NCBI RefSeq assembly: GCF_002795845.1
Contig: NZ_CP011797.1
Span: forward strand, 2,193,501 to 2,257,500
Direction: 5' to 3'
Source of the DNA: Reinekea forsetii
Lineage (GTDB): Bacteria; Pseudomonadota; Gammaproteobacteria; Pseudomonadales; Natronospirillaceae
Length of the DNA stretch: 64,000 bases
Made by a program: the position numbers and the translations under genes. Positions 37,698-47,319 of the stretch are shown here, in pieces. Position 1 is the first letter of the stretch. Each line of letters starts with the position of its first letter. The notes beneath the pieces were generated by a model, which made no database searches, had not been told where the DNA came from, and saw only the letters and a program-made list of their open reading frames with translations.

Positions 37698-39311
37698 ATG
37701 ATGCGAACGATCGGCCGGCCCCACCTGGCCGATTTCAATGCCGCTTTACTGGTCGCACTGGTCGGTATTCCGCAATGTTTGGCCTATGCCATGCTCGCGG
37801 GCTTGCCACCCATGTACGGCCTAGTAACCGCGGCCATCCCCGGCCTAATCGCCGCAGTACTCGGTAAGAGTCCCGCCCTGACGGTGGGCCCCACCAATAC
37901 CACCGGCCTGGTCATCCTCACCGCCCTGATCCCCTGGGCCAACCAACCCGAGGCACTGCTCACCGCGATGGCCACCCTGGCCTTCTTAGCCGGTTTGTCT
38001 CGTCTCGTCATAGTACTGTTGAAAGCCGAACGGCTGTTCGACTTTGTTCCTGAAGCGGTCATGGTCGGTTTCGCAACCGGGGCTGCGGTGATCATCGCCT
38101 TGATGCAAATCGATGAGCTGCTCGGCCCCCCCTTTCAAGGCGTGCGTAACGTGGTCGATGAAGTCAGGATGCTGAGCCATTTTACCGGGTCGGCTCTGAA
38201 CATCCCCAGCCTGGTGCTGGGCAGCCTTGCATTGGTGGCGGTGGTGCTCGGCCATAAGTTCGCCCCACGCTGGCCCATTCCGCTCTTGGTGTTGGTGGTC
38301 AGCATGGCCTGGGTCTGGTTTGACCTGGCCGACTTTAGCCACGCCTGGGTCACCGTGGGTGACAGCTCGGTGGTAGCCGACGGTTGGCCGAGTTTTAATC
38401 ATCGGCTGCCCAGCTGGCATATGATTCAAACGCTCATAGTGCCCGGCTTTGCGGTTGCCTTTATCGGCTCACTGGAATTGATTGTGACCCTGCGCAATCG
38501 TCAAGAACACCGCCTCTTGCGGCGTGAATTGGGCAGTCAGGGTTGCGCCAATATGGTCGGCAGCTTTATCGGCGGCTTTCCGGCCAGCACCTCCTTGACC
38601 CGCTCAGTATTGCTCGATCTCGGCGGTGCCCGCACTCGCTGGGCACCCTTTTTGGCCGCCCTGATGCTGATCCCCATTATTCTCTATGGTGCAGCAGCCG
38701 TGCGCAGCATACCGCTGCCGGTTATCTCGGGTTTACTGATTGCCACCGCCCTATCGATGCTCAAGCCGGCGGCCATCAAACAGATGTTAACGGTCAACCA
38801 TCAGACCCGCATCCTGTTTCTGGTCACCCTGATCAGCACCCTGGTGCTGACCTTTCATGAGGCCATTCTCTTGGGTTCGATGTTGGGCATCATGCTGTTT
38901 CTCTTCCAAACCAGTCAGACGAAATTGATGCCCTTTGTGGTGGACGCCAATGGCGGCTTAAGCACGCCGAGCGATCGGGATGCACCATCCCAGCCACGCC
39001 TGATTCAGATTTCGGGCAGTCTCTATTTCGCAGCCGCCCGGCAACTGCCGGAACGCCTCAATGAACTGCTCAGCGACACCCACCATCTGGTGCTCGATTT
39101 AAGTCATGCTCACCATTGCCGCGTCGCCGCGGTTCAAGCTTTATTGGCTTTTCTGGCAGAGTGCACCCTGCGCGGCGTCGTGGTTGAGATCAGTGGCGCC
39201 TCTGCGGAACTCAAGCTGCTGACCCGGCAAATGGGGGTACGCCTGCCGTGGAGCGAAAAACGCCTGGCCCAGACTCTGATCACATCAAAGGTCTCGGAGA
39301 CCAGCGGCTAA
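37698..39311 (+). CDS. SulP-family anion transporter with STAS domain (sulfur operon)
   Basis: 537 aa membrane protein. LLVALVGIPQCLAYAMLAGLPPMYGL is the family signature at the first helices; GSFIGGFPASTSLTRSVLLDLGGARTRWAPFLAAL is the conserved middle. The STAS domain covers about residues 430-530 (LIQISGSLYFAAARQLPERL; VLDLSHAHHCRVAAVQALLAFL). Position suggests sulfite or sulfate export/import after persulfide oxidation. Distinct in sequence from the SulP at 26877-28361. Confidence 0.88.
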   Translation: MMRTIGRPHLADFNAALLVALVGIPQCLAYAMLAGLPPMYGLVTAAIPGLIAAVLGKSPALTVGPTNTTGLVILTALIPWANQPEALLTAMATLAFLAGLSRLVIVLLKAERLFDFVPEAVMVGFATGAAVIIALMQIDELLGPPFQGVRNVVDEVRMLSHFTGSALNIPSLVLGSLALVAVVLGHKFAPRWPIPLLVLVVSMAWVWFDLADFSHAWVTVGDSSVVADGWPSFNHRLPSWHMIQTLIVPGFAVAFIGSLELIVTLRNRQEHRLLRRELGSQGCANMVGSFIGGFPASTSLTRSVLLDLGGARTRWAPFLAALMLIPIILYGAAAVRSIPLPVISGLLIATALSMLKPAAIKQMLTVNHQTRILFLVTLISTLVLTFHEAILLGSMLGIMLFLFQTSQTKLMPFVVDANGGLSTPSDRDAPSQPRLIQISGSLYFAAARQLPERLNELLSDTHHLVLDLSHAHHCRVAAVQALLAFLAECTLRGVVVEISGASAELKLLTRQMGVRLPWSEKRLAQTLITSKVSETSG

Positions 39312-39325
39312 GAGCTGCAGAAAAC

Positions 39326-40237
39326 CTAAAGCGGTGGTGCGATGGGCAGCGGCTCGGCCAATGAGTTCTTGGTATGCCGTTTGAGCTGCCTCGCCTTGGT
39401 GACTAAGCCGATCACAAACAACACCATGGCGACCCAGACGAGACCAAAGGTCAGGTAACGCTGCATTGGCACGGCCTCGTTCAGAACCCAAATGGCAATC
39501 ACAAATTGGATCATCGGGTTAACATACATAATGAAACCGGCGACAACTAGGTTGATGCGCCGCAACGACGAGGCAAACAAGAGTAATGGCACCGCAGTGA
39601 CCACACCTGACGAGAACAACAGCGTATATTGCCACAGGCTATGACTGTCGCCACCGTCAATGATTCCGTTGCCGATCACCAAGGTTGCTATCGGCAGTAC
39701 CCAAAGCGTTTCCAGACCAAGCCCAAGCAAACTTTCTACGGGCTGCAGTTTACGCACCAGCCCGTAGCAGCCGAAACTCAGCGCCAAAGCCAAGGACACC
39801 CAAGGTATGCCGCCCATGGCGATGAGTTCGAAGAGAATCGCCAAGGCCGCGACCCCGCCGGCGGACCATTGCCAGCTGTTAATCTGCTCCTTAAGCACCA
39901 ATCGGCCAATCAACAAACTCACTAAGGGGGTTATAAAGTAGCCCAGACTGGTTTCCAGCACCCGATGCTCGGCCACCGCCCAGATAAAGACATACCAATT
40001 GGTACTGATTAGGATTGACGCCAAAAAACTCCACAGCAGGACCCTTCGGTTACGCAATAAGCGCCCAAAGCCGCCCAATTGCTTCATCATAACTAAGAGT
40101 ACAAAGGCTAACAGAAAGGCAAATACTACCCGGTAGGAGAGTATTTCCATGGCGTCGATGCCGACCAATAAACGAAAATACAGCGGAAAACAGCCCCATA
40201 TTACATAAGCCGCCAATGCGTACCACATGCCTCTCAT
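39326..40237 (-). CDS. rarD: EamA-family transporter RarD
   Basis: 303 aa from ATG 40237 (MRGMWYALAAYVIWGCFPLYFRLL, the conventional start); ATG 40312 would add 25 residues not expected for the family. Ten transmembrane helices; RarD signature YRVVFAFLLA, ISTNWYVFIWAVAEHRVLETSLGYFITPL and YVNPMIQF. The substrate is unknown. It interrupts two sulfur-related units that point in the opposite direction. Confidence 0.9.
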   Translation of the reverse strand: MRGMWYALAAYVIWGCFPLYFRLLVGIDAMEILSYRVVFAFLLAFVLLVMMKQLGGFGRLLRNRRVLLWSFLASILISTNWYVFIWAVAEHRVLETSLGYFITPLVSLLIGRLVLKEQINSWQWSAGGVAALAILFELIAMGGIPWVSLALALSFGCYGLVRKLQPVESLLGLGLETLWVLPIATLVIGNGIIDGGDSHSLWQYTLLFSSGVVTAVPLLLFASSLRRINLVVAGFIMYVNPMIQFVIAIWVLNEAVPMQRYLTFGLVWVAMVLFVIGLVTKARQLKRHTKNSLAEPLPIAPPL

Positions 40238-40595
40238 AGCTTGATTGTCCTGAAGATTGAAGGCCAGGTTAAGATTGGATAGATAGACAATGAGCGGATC
40301 CCATCCTGACAAAGGGGCGCGCCGGCCATTATGACCTACAACGGCAAAATACCTAGTCTTATCTACCGCCCATCCTCTCTGCTGCTGGCTATGGCGCGTC
40401 TTAGCAAAGGGTTAGCATCTTTTCGCTGAGCTCAAAAATAGCGCCAGCTGGCCCCTGACCCGACTCATTGAGGGGCGTTTCGCACCGACCAATCGGAGGC
40501 TCAAAAATTTGCTCACTGTAATCGCTTGTAATTGACGATAAAAACCGTAATATTAGAGATATCTTATATTAATCTTATGAATGGACACCTGCAGT
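40238..40595. other. Intergenic region upstream of the YeeE pair
   Basis: About 358 bp between the divergent rarD and YeeE genes. It contains a weak hairpin GCCCCT (40451-40456) with AGGGGC (40471-40476), the promoter-like TTGTAA (40526-40531) and TAATAT (40548-40553), and the second palindrome at 40552-40567. Nothing else recognisable. Confidence 0.6.
40552..40567. promoter_or_regulatory. Candidate ArsR-type operator, site 2
   Basis: ATTAGAGATATCTTAT matches site 1 (ATTAGATATATCTAAT) at 14 of 16 positions. It overlaps or directly follows a -10-like TAATAT, an arrangement suited to repression. It is 29 bp before the preferred start of the YeeE gene. Confidence 0.65.
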
Positions 40596-41051
40596 ATGGA
40601 AATAATTAATTTTACGCCCGGATCGGCCGCATTAGGCGGCGCTCTCATTGGCTTATCGGCCCTGCTCTTGCTGCTGACCAAAGGCCGCATTGCCGGCGTG
40701 TCCGGCATCGCCGGTGGTATTATCTACCCAGTGCGTGGCGAAATCCTATGGCGGGTTGTTTTCGTTGTCGGTCTAATCCTAGGTGGTCTGATCTATCAAT
40801 GGCTCAGCGGCACCAGCACCACCGGCTTGTTTAAAGGCATCGACCATATTCAAGCCGCCGTCAGTTGGCCGTGGCTGATAGTCGGTGGCCTATTGGTCGG
40901 CGTCGGCACCACCATCGGTACCGGCTGCACCTCTGGCCATGGTATTTGCGGGCTGGCCCGCGGCACCACGCGGTCCCTCGCGGCGACCCTGAGTTTTGTC
41001 GGTGCCGGCCTGGTAACCGTATTTATTGTCCGTCAACTGGTAGGGGTTTAA
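40596..41051 (+). CDS. YeeE/YedE-family sulfur-compound transporter, subunit 1
   Basis: 151 aa from ATG 40596 (MEIINFTPGSA); ATG 40581 is an alternative. Four hydrophobic helices; the family motif GTGCTSGHGICGLARGTTRS contains the conserved cysteine that in YeeE-type proteins handles thiosulfate or persulfide sulfur. It forms a pair with the next gene, a layout common in Blh/BigR operons. Confidence 0.88.
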   Translation: MEIINFTPGSAALGGALIGLSALLLLLTKGRIAGVSGIAGGIIYPVRGEILWRVVFVVGLILGGLIYQWLSGTSTTGLFKGIDHIQAAVSWPWLIVGGLLVGVGTTIGTGCTSGHGICGLARGTTRSLAATLSFVGAGLVTVFIVRQLVGV

Positions 41052-41053
41052 GT

Positions 41054-41527
41054 ATGTTGGGTATACAGCGATTATTTTTTGCCTTACTAGCGGGCGTTAT
41101 TTTTGGCCTCGGCCTGTCCATTGCCCAGATGATTGATCCGGCCAAGGTGATCAACTTCTTAAATCCATTGGGCCCATGGGATCCGTCCTTGATGGTCGTA
41201 TTGGCGGTTGGCTTGGCGATCAATGCGTTGGCAACGCCGTTGATCTTGAAACGCGAGCGACCCCTGTTCGATAATCTATTTCGGGTCCCAGCCAAGTCTC
41301 AAATCGATGCTAAAATCATTGGCGGCGGCGTGCTGTTCGGCATCGGCTGGGGCATTGCCGGTTACTGCCCCGGACCGTTGCTGACCTCGCTGAGCTTTGC
41401 CAACAGCGATATTCTGATCTCCTTGGCGGCATACGTTGTCGGTACTCTGGTGACCAAATGGGTGATCGCCCGTATTGAAGCGGCGCGCCATATTGAGCAT
41501 GCGGCAGAAGAGGCCTGTGTCGGCTAG
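41054..41527 (+). CDS. YeeE/YedE-associated DUF6691 membrane protein, subunit 2
   Basis: 157 aa from ATG 41054, two bases after the previous stop. Four helices and the paired-family motif GGGVLFGIGWGIAGYCPGPLLTSL with a conserved cysteine. The longer in-frame stretch beginning at 40865 lies inside the first subunit gene and is not used. Together the two subunits resemble split halves of a YeeE transporter. Confidence 0.88.
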   Translation: MLGIQRLFFALLAGVIFGLGLSIAQMIDPAKVINFLNPLGPWDPSLMVVLAVGLAINALATPLILKRERPLFDNLFRVPAKSQIDAKIIGGGVLFGIGWGIAGYCPGPLLTSLSFANSDILISLAAYVVGTLVTKWVIARIEAARHIEHAAEEACVG

Positions 41528-41568
41528 GACTCGCTAGGATTAGGGTGCGCTCTGCACCCTGACAGTGC

Positions 41569-42210
41569 TCAGGCGAGCAGTTTATGATCCGCCGTATAGC
41601 TGCGCCATCGACCGGCCAACCAACGATGTCCCAGGTCCGTCGGATGAATGCCATCGGCCAGATAATCGCTCGGGTGGCCCTCGGCCGTGACCAGCAGCTC
41701 TGCTTGCATCGGGCACCAATGCACCCCTAACTCATTGCAGATACTGCGTTGACCGGCTGACAGGGCCTGCAGCAGTGGCCACCAGTCTGCTGTGACCTGA
41801 TCTGAGGGCAAGGCAAAGGGTTCACACACCAGCACGCGCTCGCTGCGCAGTTGAACCGTCTCGATCAGCCGCCTGAAACCGGCCAACGATCGGGTCAGAT
41901 TGTGCGGGGTCTTGCGCCAGAAGGGGTGCCAAATATCATTGATGCCGATCAGCAGCGTCGTTAGATCAACCGACTCGGGCACACCCTCGGTTTGATCGGG
42001 CCACCAATCCGATTGCTGCATCAGCTGCGCGCTGAGACAGCCAGAGAATCCGCGATTCCAGCACACCAGACCATTGTACTCTGCGCCCAAGTCTTTATTC
42101 AGGTGTCGCACCCAACCGGTGCCCAATCCCGCTTGAGTGCCTTGATAACGCATTGCCCGCTTACGCGCACAATCGGTGACCGAATCGCCTAAAAAAACCA
42201 ATTTGGGCAT
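41569..42210 (-). CDS. SGNH/GDSL-type hydrolase
   Basis: 213 aa. Block I FLGDSVTD (Ser10), block III-like IGINDIW, and the catalytic Asp-x2-His in DGIHPTDLGH are present. No signal peptide, so probably a cytoplasmic esterase or lysophospholipase-like enzyme; block II (Gly) is less clear (RGFSG). It stands alone at the end of a minus-strand run. Confidence 0.82.
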   Translation of the reverse strand: MPKLVFLGDSVTDCARKRAMRYQGTQAGLGTGWVRHLNKDLGAEYNGLVCWNRGFSGCLSAQLMQQSDWWPDQTEGVPESVDLTTLLIGINDIWHPFWRKTPHNLTRSLAGFRRLIETVQLRSERVLVCEPFALPSDQVTADWWPLLQALSAGQRSICNELGVHWCPMQAELLVTAEGHPSDYLADGIHPTDLGHRWLAGRWRSYTADHKLLA

Positions 42211-42379
42211 CGCCCTTCCTCCTTTACATCCATTGATCGACCGCTGGTCAGCAACAGGCCCCTGTGTTATCTGTGTTGAATAAACGGTGGCACGAAAAGG
42301 ATTGGCTCGTGAGCTGCGAACTGGCCAGCGCCGATCCGGCCATCACGCCTTGGATCGGGGGGCCAGATCGGTACCGGGG

Positions 42380-43297
42380 TCATGCTAAGTCTTGCAGCAG
42401 GATGCGCTCATTCAACCAGTCGAGCACGACCGGAAAATGGTCTACCCAGGCATCGTCGTGTTGCAGCATCGATAGCACATTGTAATTACGCAAATTGCCA
42501 TCGCCCTTGGCCAAGATAAGCAGGCGACCGTTGTGGGTCCCAATCTCGCGCATGAATTCTCGCACGTCGCCGGTGTTGGCCAGATACCCGTTGCTGCGCG
42601 CGGCAAAATATAGGCTCGGCGCGACGTTTAACGAGCGCAATTGGGCGCCATAATCAAAGCCGTCGACCGGGTCTATCCAATCGCCTTCGGTCCACGCCAA
42701 ATAGGTCTGGTACAAATTACTGACCTCAGGTTGATCAAACTCGGCGGTCCAGTGCAGCGGCACGTCGCCGCGCATGGCCGCAAACAATGGCATTACCTTG
42801 CGCCAGAACAAACGCGACAGACTCGAGTGTGAGATACCACTGATCATTGAACTGCGCCGAGCGTTAAAATGCACAAAACCCTGGGTAAGTTGGCGAATTT
42901 TTGCATGCCGGGCATAGGCGGAGAGCAGCAATACCGAGCCAAAGCCCTGGCCAAGCAAAAATAACGGTCGGCCCTTGAGGTGTCGCTCAACCTCGTCGAT
43001 AACACGCAACAGATCCTGGGCAATGATATCGTGCACGCTATGGGTCAAATTGCGACTGAGATGGGGCCAACTCTCACCGTGGCCGATCAAATCGGGCACA
43101 AAACAGGCCACACCCATTTCGCTGAGATAGTTGGCCAGCCCGTGGTCTTCTTTAAAAAAGGTCTCGCCGCTGGTGCCCAAACCATGCAACATCAAGACCG
43201 CCGCATGGGCCTTGGGGTGTTCTAGGTGGCGCATAAAAAGCTGTCCACCGTTGATCGTCGGAACCTTTAAACGCTCTTCTCGAATCGTCGAAGTCAT
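42380..43297 (-). CDS. Alpha/beta-hydrolase-fold protein lacking the nucleophile serine
   Basis: 305 aa of the serine aminopeptidase/lysophospholipase-like fold: MLHGLGTSGETF (oxyanion region), FVPDLIGHGES, then the nucleophile elbow LLGQGFGSVL. In active relatives the elbow is G-x-S-x-G; here it is G-Q-G-F-G with Gly118 in place of Ser. Later acid/histidine candidates exist (AKGDGN, QHDDAWVDHF). It is probably not a classical hydrolase. Its ATG overlaps the hrpA stop (ATGA), so it is made together with the helicase. Confidence 0.75.
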   Translation of the reverse strand: MTSTIREERLKVPTINGGQLFMRHLEHPKAHAAVLMLHGLGTSGETFFKEDHGLANYLSEMGVACFVPDLIGHGESWPHLSRNLTHSVHDIIAQDLLRVIDEVERHLKGRPLFLLGQGFGSVLLLSAYARHAKIRQLTQGFVHFNARRSSMISGISHSSLSRLFWRKVMPLFAAMRGDVPLHWTAEFDQPEVSNLYQTYLAWTEGDWIDPVDGFDYGAQLRSLNVAPSLYFAARSNGYLANTGDVREFMREIGTHNGRLLILAKGDGNLRNYNVLSMLQHDDAWVDHFPVVLDWLNERILLQDLA

Positions 43298-46200
43298 TCA
43301 GCGATAACCTTGTGCCATTGTTTGTCGAGGCGTTTCGCTGAGATCGGGAAACGGGTGCCCAGTGTTTGAGCGAACAGAGACACCCGATATTCTTCCATCA
43401 TCCAACGATATTCCATCAATTCGGCAGAGAACTGCTGGGTTTCGTTCATCGACTTCTGTCGATCGACGTAACGTTGCCAGCATTTGTGCAGTTCATCGAC
43501 CACCATGTTTTCCGCAGCCGGAATGCCGGCGCTACGGTTTAACCGCTTATCGGCGGCTTGCAGATAGCGTATCAATTGATCCCGCCAAGTGGGCGCCGTC
43601 TGCGTTAAGAAGTTTGGATACACCAACTGGTTGAGCTGACCGGCCACATCGGCATAAATAAAGGCCGCGGCAAAGCTGATCTTACCCTTGAGTTGCTTAC
43701 GCACTTGGTGGTGGGCCAACAGAATGGCATGCGCCTGGCGCGCCACTCGCTCGCCGCAGGCCACCAACTCACCCCGATGGCGCTCCAACCAGGCCTTGAA
43801 GTCGGCCTCGGTGCGCGGATAGCTGCCCGCCACTAACGGCAGACTCAGGCGCACAGCCGCCATCAGTATATCCTGTTTCAGGCTATCGGCCTTGCCATAG
43901 GGCGCAAACAGCAGGGCCGATTCGCTAAACTGGGGCAATCTTTTGGCCAGATAGGTGAGCGGCTCCTGCCAATAAAAAGAGGCTAAGCGCCACAGGCCCA
44001 ATTTATGCTGCTCTGATGACCAGCGGGCACCGGTAAAGCTTTCCCGGGTCACGCTGTTAACCTTATCGACCAGGGCCGGATACATCTTCACCTCGATGCC
44101 GGCCTGCCGACGCAGTTCGAATTCGGGTAGGTCGTCAAACTGCCAGGTCGTCGCAGACTGCATTTGCGCGGCTTGCACTGAACTCTGCTTGGCCTGTTGC
44201 TGAGCGGTTTCATTAGCCGGTCGTAACATCTGCTCGATATTACGACCTTGGGTGATCACCTTGCCGCTATCGTCGACCACCTCGAAGCGATACTGCAGGT
44301 GCTCACCAATGCTCTCAATCGGCCATTGATCGTCTGGTACCCGAACCCCGGTCATGCGGAACAGTTTTTCCGCCATGGCCTTATGCAAGGCAACATCGCT
44401 CGGCGCTAAGGACGCCATCAATGCCTCTACATAGTTCGGCACTGGGACGAAATTCTTGCGATAACTCTTAGGCAAGCCCTTGAGCAGCGCGGTGATCTTT
44501 TCTTTTAACAGACCAGGCACTAACCACTGTAAGCGCCCTTCCGGCAATTGCGACAGGGCCGCTGCGGGCACCTTGATGGTCACACCGTCGGCCGGATGGC
44601 CCGGTTCAAAGCGGTAATCGAGCGGCAAAGACATGCCCTGAAAACTGAAGGTATCGGGAAAGGCGTTGCGATTGATGCCAGTTGAACGGTCCGAGATTAA
44701 AAAATCCGGATCAAAATTCAAGCTATCCTGCGGTTGTTTTTTAAGCCAGGCGTGGAAGCCAACGCTGTTGACGATGTCCGCGGGGATCTTTTCATCATAA
44801 AACTGAAACAGGGTTTCTTCATCGACCAGTATATCTTTACGCCGAGCCTTATCCTCCAGGTCTAACACCGCTTCGAGCAAGCCTTGATTGTATTTAAAGA
44901 ATGGTGCTCGGGTAACCAGTTCTCCTTCCACCAACGCGGCGCGAATAAACAACTCGCGCGAGAGCACTGGATCAATGCGACCGAATTGCACCGTGCGGTT
45001 GACCACTATTGGCAAACCGTAGAGCAATAGGGTTTCTAACGCCGTCACCTGCCCGGCCTTCTTTTCGTAATGCGGTTCGGAATAATTACGTTTGACCAAA
45101 TGCAGGGCCAGGGTTTCCAGCCAAGCCGGTTCGATCTTAGCGACCACCCGAGCAAAGACCGCGCTGGTTTCGACTAGCTCCGCGGCGACCAACCACTTCG
45201 GGCCACGTCGGGCATGGACCGAGGACGGGTGAATCATACAGGCCCGGCCGCGCGCGGCGTTGTAAGTCCGCTCTTCCTTGTGGTTGGCGATATGACTCAA
45301 TAAACCTGAGGCCAACGCGCGATGGATCGATTCATAACCGGCCGGTTCCTGGTTCAGTTTAAAGCCCAGCTCCTTGCACATCAGGTGCAGCTGACGATGA
45401 ATATCGCGCCATTCGCGCATGCGCAAATAGTTGAGGAACTGTTCCTTACAAAATTTGCGTAATTTATTTTCCGACAACTCTTGGCGATGGCCTTCGTAAC
45501 GTTGCCACAGGTTTAAGAAGGCCAAAAAATCGGAATCCTTGTCCTTATCCTGGGCGTGTTTTTCGGCCGAGGCTTGTTGTTTTTCCTGCGGCCGCTCCCT
45601 CGGATCGGGCACCGACAAGGCACTGGCGATGATCAATACTTCATTGAGTGCCTTGTGCTGATTGGCGGCAATCACCATACGGCCAATCCGAGGATCGACC
45701 GGCAAGCGCGCCAGCTCCTTACCGATGGCCGACAGGGTGCCACGTTCATCGACCGCCGCCAGTTCATTGAGCAGGGTGTAACCGTCCTTGATCATGCGTT
45801 GATCGGGGGCTTCCAAAAAGGGAAAGTCTTCGACCAGGCCCAAGCGCATATGCAGCATTTGCAGGATCACCGAGGCCAGGTTGGTGCGCAGTATTTCCGG
45901 ATCGGTAAAGCCCGGCCGAGCATTGTAGTCTTCTTCACTGAAGAGCCGAATGCACAGGCCCGGCGCGATGCGCCCACAACGACCCGCGCGCTGATTGGCC
46001 GAAGCTTGGGCGACCGGTTCAATCGGCAGGCGTTGAATCTTCGAGCGGTAACTGTAGCGGCTGATGCGCGCCAAGCCACTGTCGATAACATAGTGAATGC
46101 CGGGCACGGTCAGCGAGGTTTCGGCGACATTGGTCGATAAGACAATGCGCCGGCCGCTGTGACCGGAAAAAATGCGTTGCTGCTCGCTGTTGCTCAAGCG

Positions 46201-47196
46201 CGCATAGAGCGGCAGCAATTCGGTGCCACGCAAGTCGGCCCGCTTGAGGATGGTAAAGGCTTCACGAATTTCCCGTTCACCGGGTAAGAACACCAGGATG
46301 TCGCCCCCGCGCGCATGGGTTTGGCCGGCACGCTCCAGCTGGTCAATTTCATTGACTGCATCCAAGATCGCGCCGGGCAAATCGGCAGAATAGTCTTCCT
46401 CTTCGGCACTCATGGGCCGATATAGCAGGTCGACCGGATGCGACCGACCGCTCACTTCAATCACCGGCGCGTCGTTGAAATGGCGCGAGAAGCGGTCCAC
46501 ATCGATGGTCGCCGAGGTAATAATGACCTTTAAATCCGGTCGACGCGGCAGCAGTTGTTTGATGTAGCCGAGCAGAAAATCAATATTGAGGCTGCGTTCG
46601 TGGGCCTCATCGATGATTAGGGTATCGTAACGATTTAGATAGGGATCCTGTTGGATCTCATTGAGCAGGATGCCATCGGTCATCAACTTAATCAGCGTCT
46701 GCTCGCTGGATTGATCGGAAAAGCGCACCTGATAACCGACTAGGCCACCGAGGGGCGTATTCAACTCCTGAGCGATCCGCTCGGCCACGGCTCGAGCTGC
46801 CAGCCGCCTGGGCTGGGTGTGACCAATCAGGCCCGATAGACCGCGCCCGGCCAGCAAGCACAGTTTGGGAATTTGCGTGGTCTTGCCCGAGCCGGTCTCG
46901 CCGGCGATCACCACCACCTGGTGGCTGTCCAGTACTCGGCGAATTTCATCGCCCTGCTCTGACACCGGCAGGTCGGCAACCAGTGTAATCGCCGGAACCT
47001 GTTTCTGCCGGGTGGCAAACTTGTGCGTCGATTGCGCAAAACGATCGGCAATTTGCTTGTCCAACTTGGCGCGGCTGGCATCCCCGGCGGGCAGAGCCTT
47101 GGCTTTTTTGCACAGCGAACGCAGCACATGTCGATCTTTGACTAAACATTGATCAAGAGATGATAAGACGTCTTTAATATGGACCAGAGTGGACAT
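43294..47196 (-). CDS. hrpA: ATP-dependent RNA helicase HrpA
   Basis: 1300 aa DEAH-box helicase; in E. coli it resolves stalled or collided ribosomes. Motif I GETGSGKTTQ (about 96-105), motif II DEAH in IIDEAHERS, motif III SAT, motif VI QRAGRCGR, then the OB-fold and the long HrpA-specific C-terminal DUF3418 region (about 700-1290). Full length. Confidence 0.96.
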   Translation of the reverse strand: MSTLVHIKDVLSSLDQCLVKDRHVLRSLCKKAKALPAGDASRAKLDKQIADRFAQSTHKFATRQKQVPAITLVADLPVSEQGDEIRRVLDSHQVVVIAGETGSGKTTQIPKLCLLAGRGLSGLIGHTQPRRLAARAVAERIAQELNTPLGGLVGYQVRFSDQSSEQTLIKLMTDGILLNEIQQDPYLNRYDTLIIDEAHERSLNIDFLLGYIKQLLPRRPDLKVIITSATIDVDRFSRHFNDAPVIEVSGRSHPVDLLYRPMSAEEEDYSADLPGAILDAVNEIDQLERAGQTHARGGDILVFLPGEREIREAFTILKRADLRGTELLPLYARLSNSEQQRIFSGHSGRRIVLSTNVAETSLTVPGIHYVIDSGLARISRYSYRSKIQRLPIEPVAQASANQRAGRCGRIAPGLCIRLFSEEDYNARPGFTDPEILRTNLASVILQMLHMRLGLVEDFPFLEAPDQRMIKDGYTLLNELAAVDERGTLSAIGKELARLPVDPRIGRMVIAANQHKALNEVLIIASALSVPDPRERPQEKQQASAEKHAQDKDKDSDFLAFLNLWQRYEGHRQELSENKLRKFCKEQFLNYLRMREWRDIHRQLHLMCKELGFKLNQEPAGYESIHRALASGLLSHIANHKEERTYNAARGRACMIHPSSVHARRGPKWLVAAELVETSAVFARVVAKIEPAWLETLALHLVKRNYSEPHYEKKAGQVTALETLLLYGLPIVVNRTVQFGRIDPVLSRELFIRAALVEGELVTRAPFFKYNQGLLEAVLDLEDKARRKDILVDEETLFQFYDEKIPADIVNSVGFHAWLKKQPQDSLNFDPDFLISDRSTGINRNAFPDTFSFQGMSLPLDYRFEPGHPADGVTIKVPAAALSQLPEGRLQWLVPGLLKEKITALLKGLPKSYRKNFVPVPNYVEALMASLAPSDVALHKAMAEKLFRMTGVRVPDDQWPIESIGEHLQYRFEVVDDSGKVITQGRNIEQMLRPANETAQQQAKQSSVQAAQMQSATTWQFDDLPEFELRRQAGIEVKMYPALVDKVNSVTRESFTGARWSSEQHKLGLWRLASFYWQEPLTYLAKRLPQFSESALLFAPYGKADSLKQDILMAAVRLSLPLVAGSYPRTEADFKAWLERHRGELVACGERVARQAHAILLAHHQVRKQLKGKISFAAAFIYADVAGQLNQLVYPNFLTQTAPTWRDQLIRYLQAADKRLNRSAGIPAAENMVVDELHKCWQRYVDRQKSMNETQQFSAELMEYRWMMEEYRVSLFAQTLGTRFPISAKRLDKQWHKVIAE

Positions 47197-47254
47197 GAAC
47201 GACCAGTAATTTATGGAATGGGGGGGAGTATAGGGGGCACGGGCCCAATAACAA

Positions 47255-47273
47255 ACCCTCCAGGGCGGAGGGT
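47255..47273 (-). terminator. Intrinsic terminator downstream of fadD
   Basis: ACCCTCC-GCCCT-GGAGGGT on the minus strand followed by TTGTTATT. It separates fadD from hrpA. Confidence 0.75.
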
Positions 47274-47319
47274 CTTTTCTATTCGGCGTTAATCGGTGCC
47301 CAGAGCACTGCCAGGATGC

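Noticed and set aside
42264-42485. Plus-strand frame between the SGNH and alpha/beta hydrolase genes
   Set aside because: Overlaps the C-terminus of the minus-strand pseudo-hydrolase and has no similarity I recognise.
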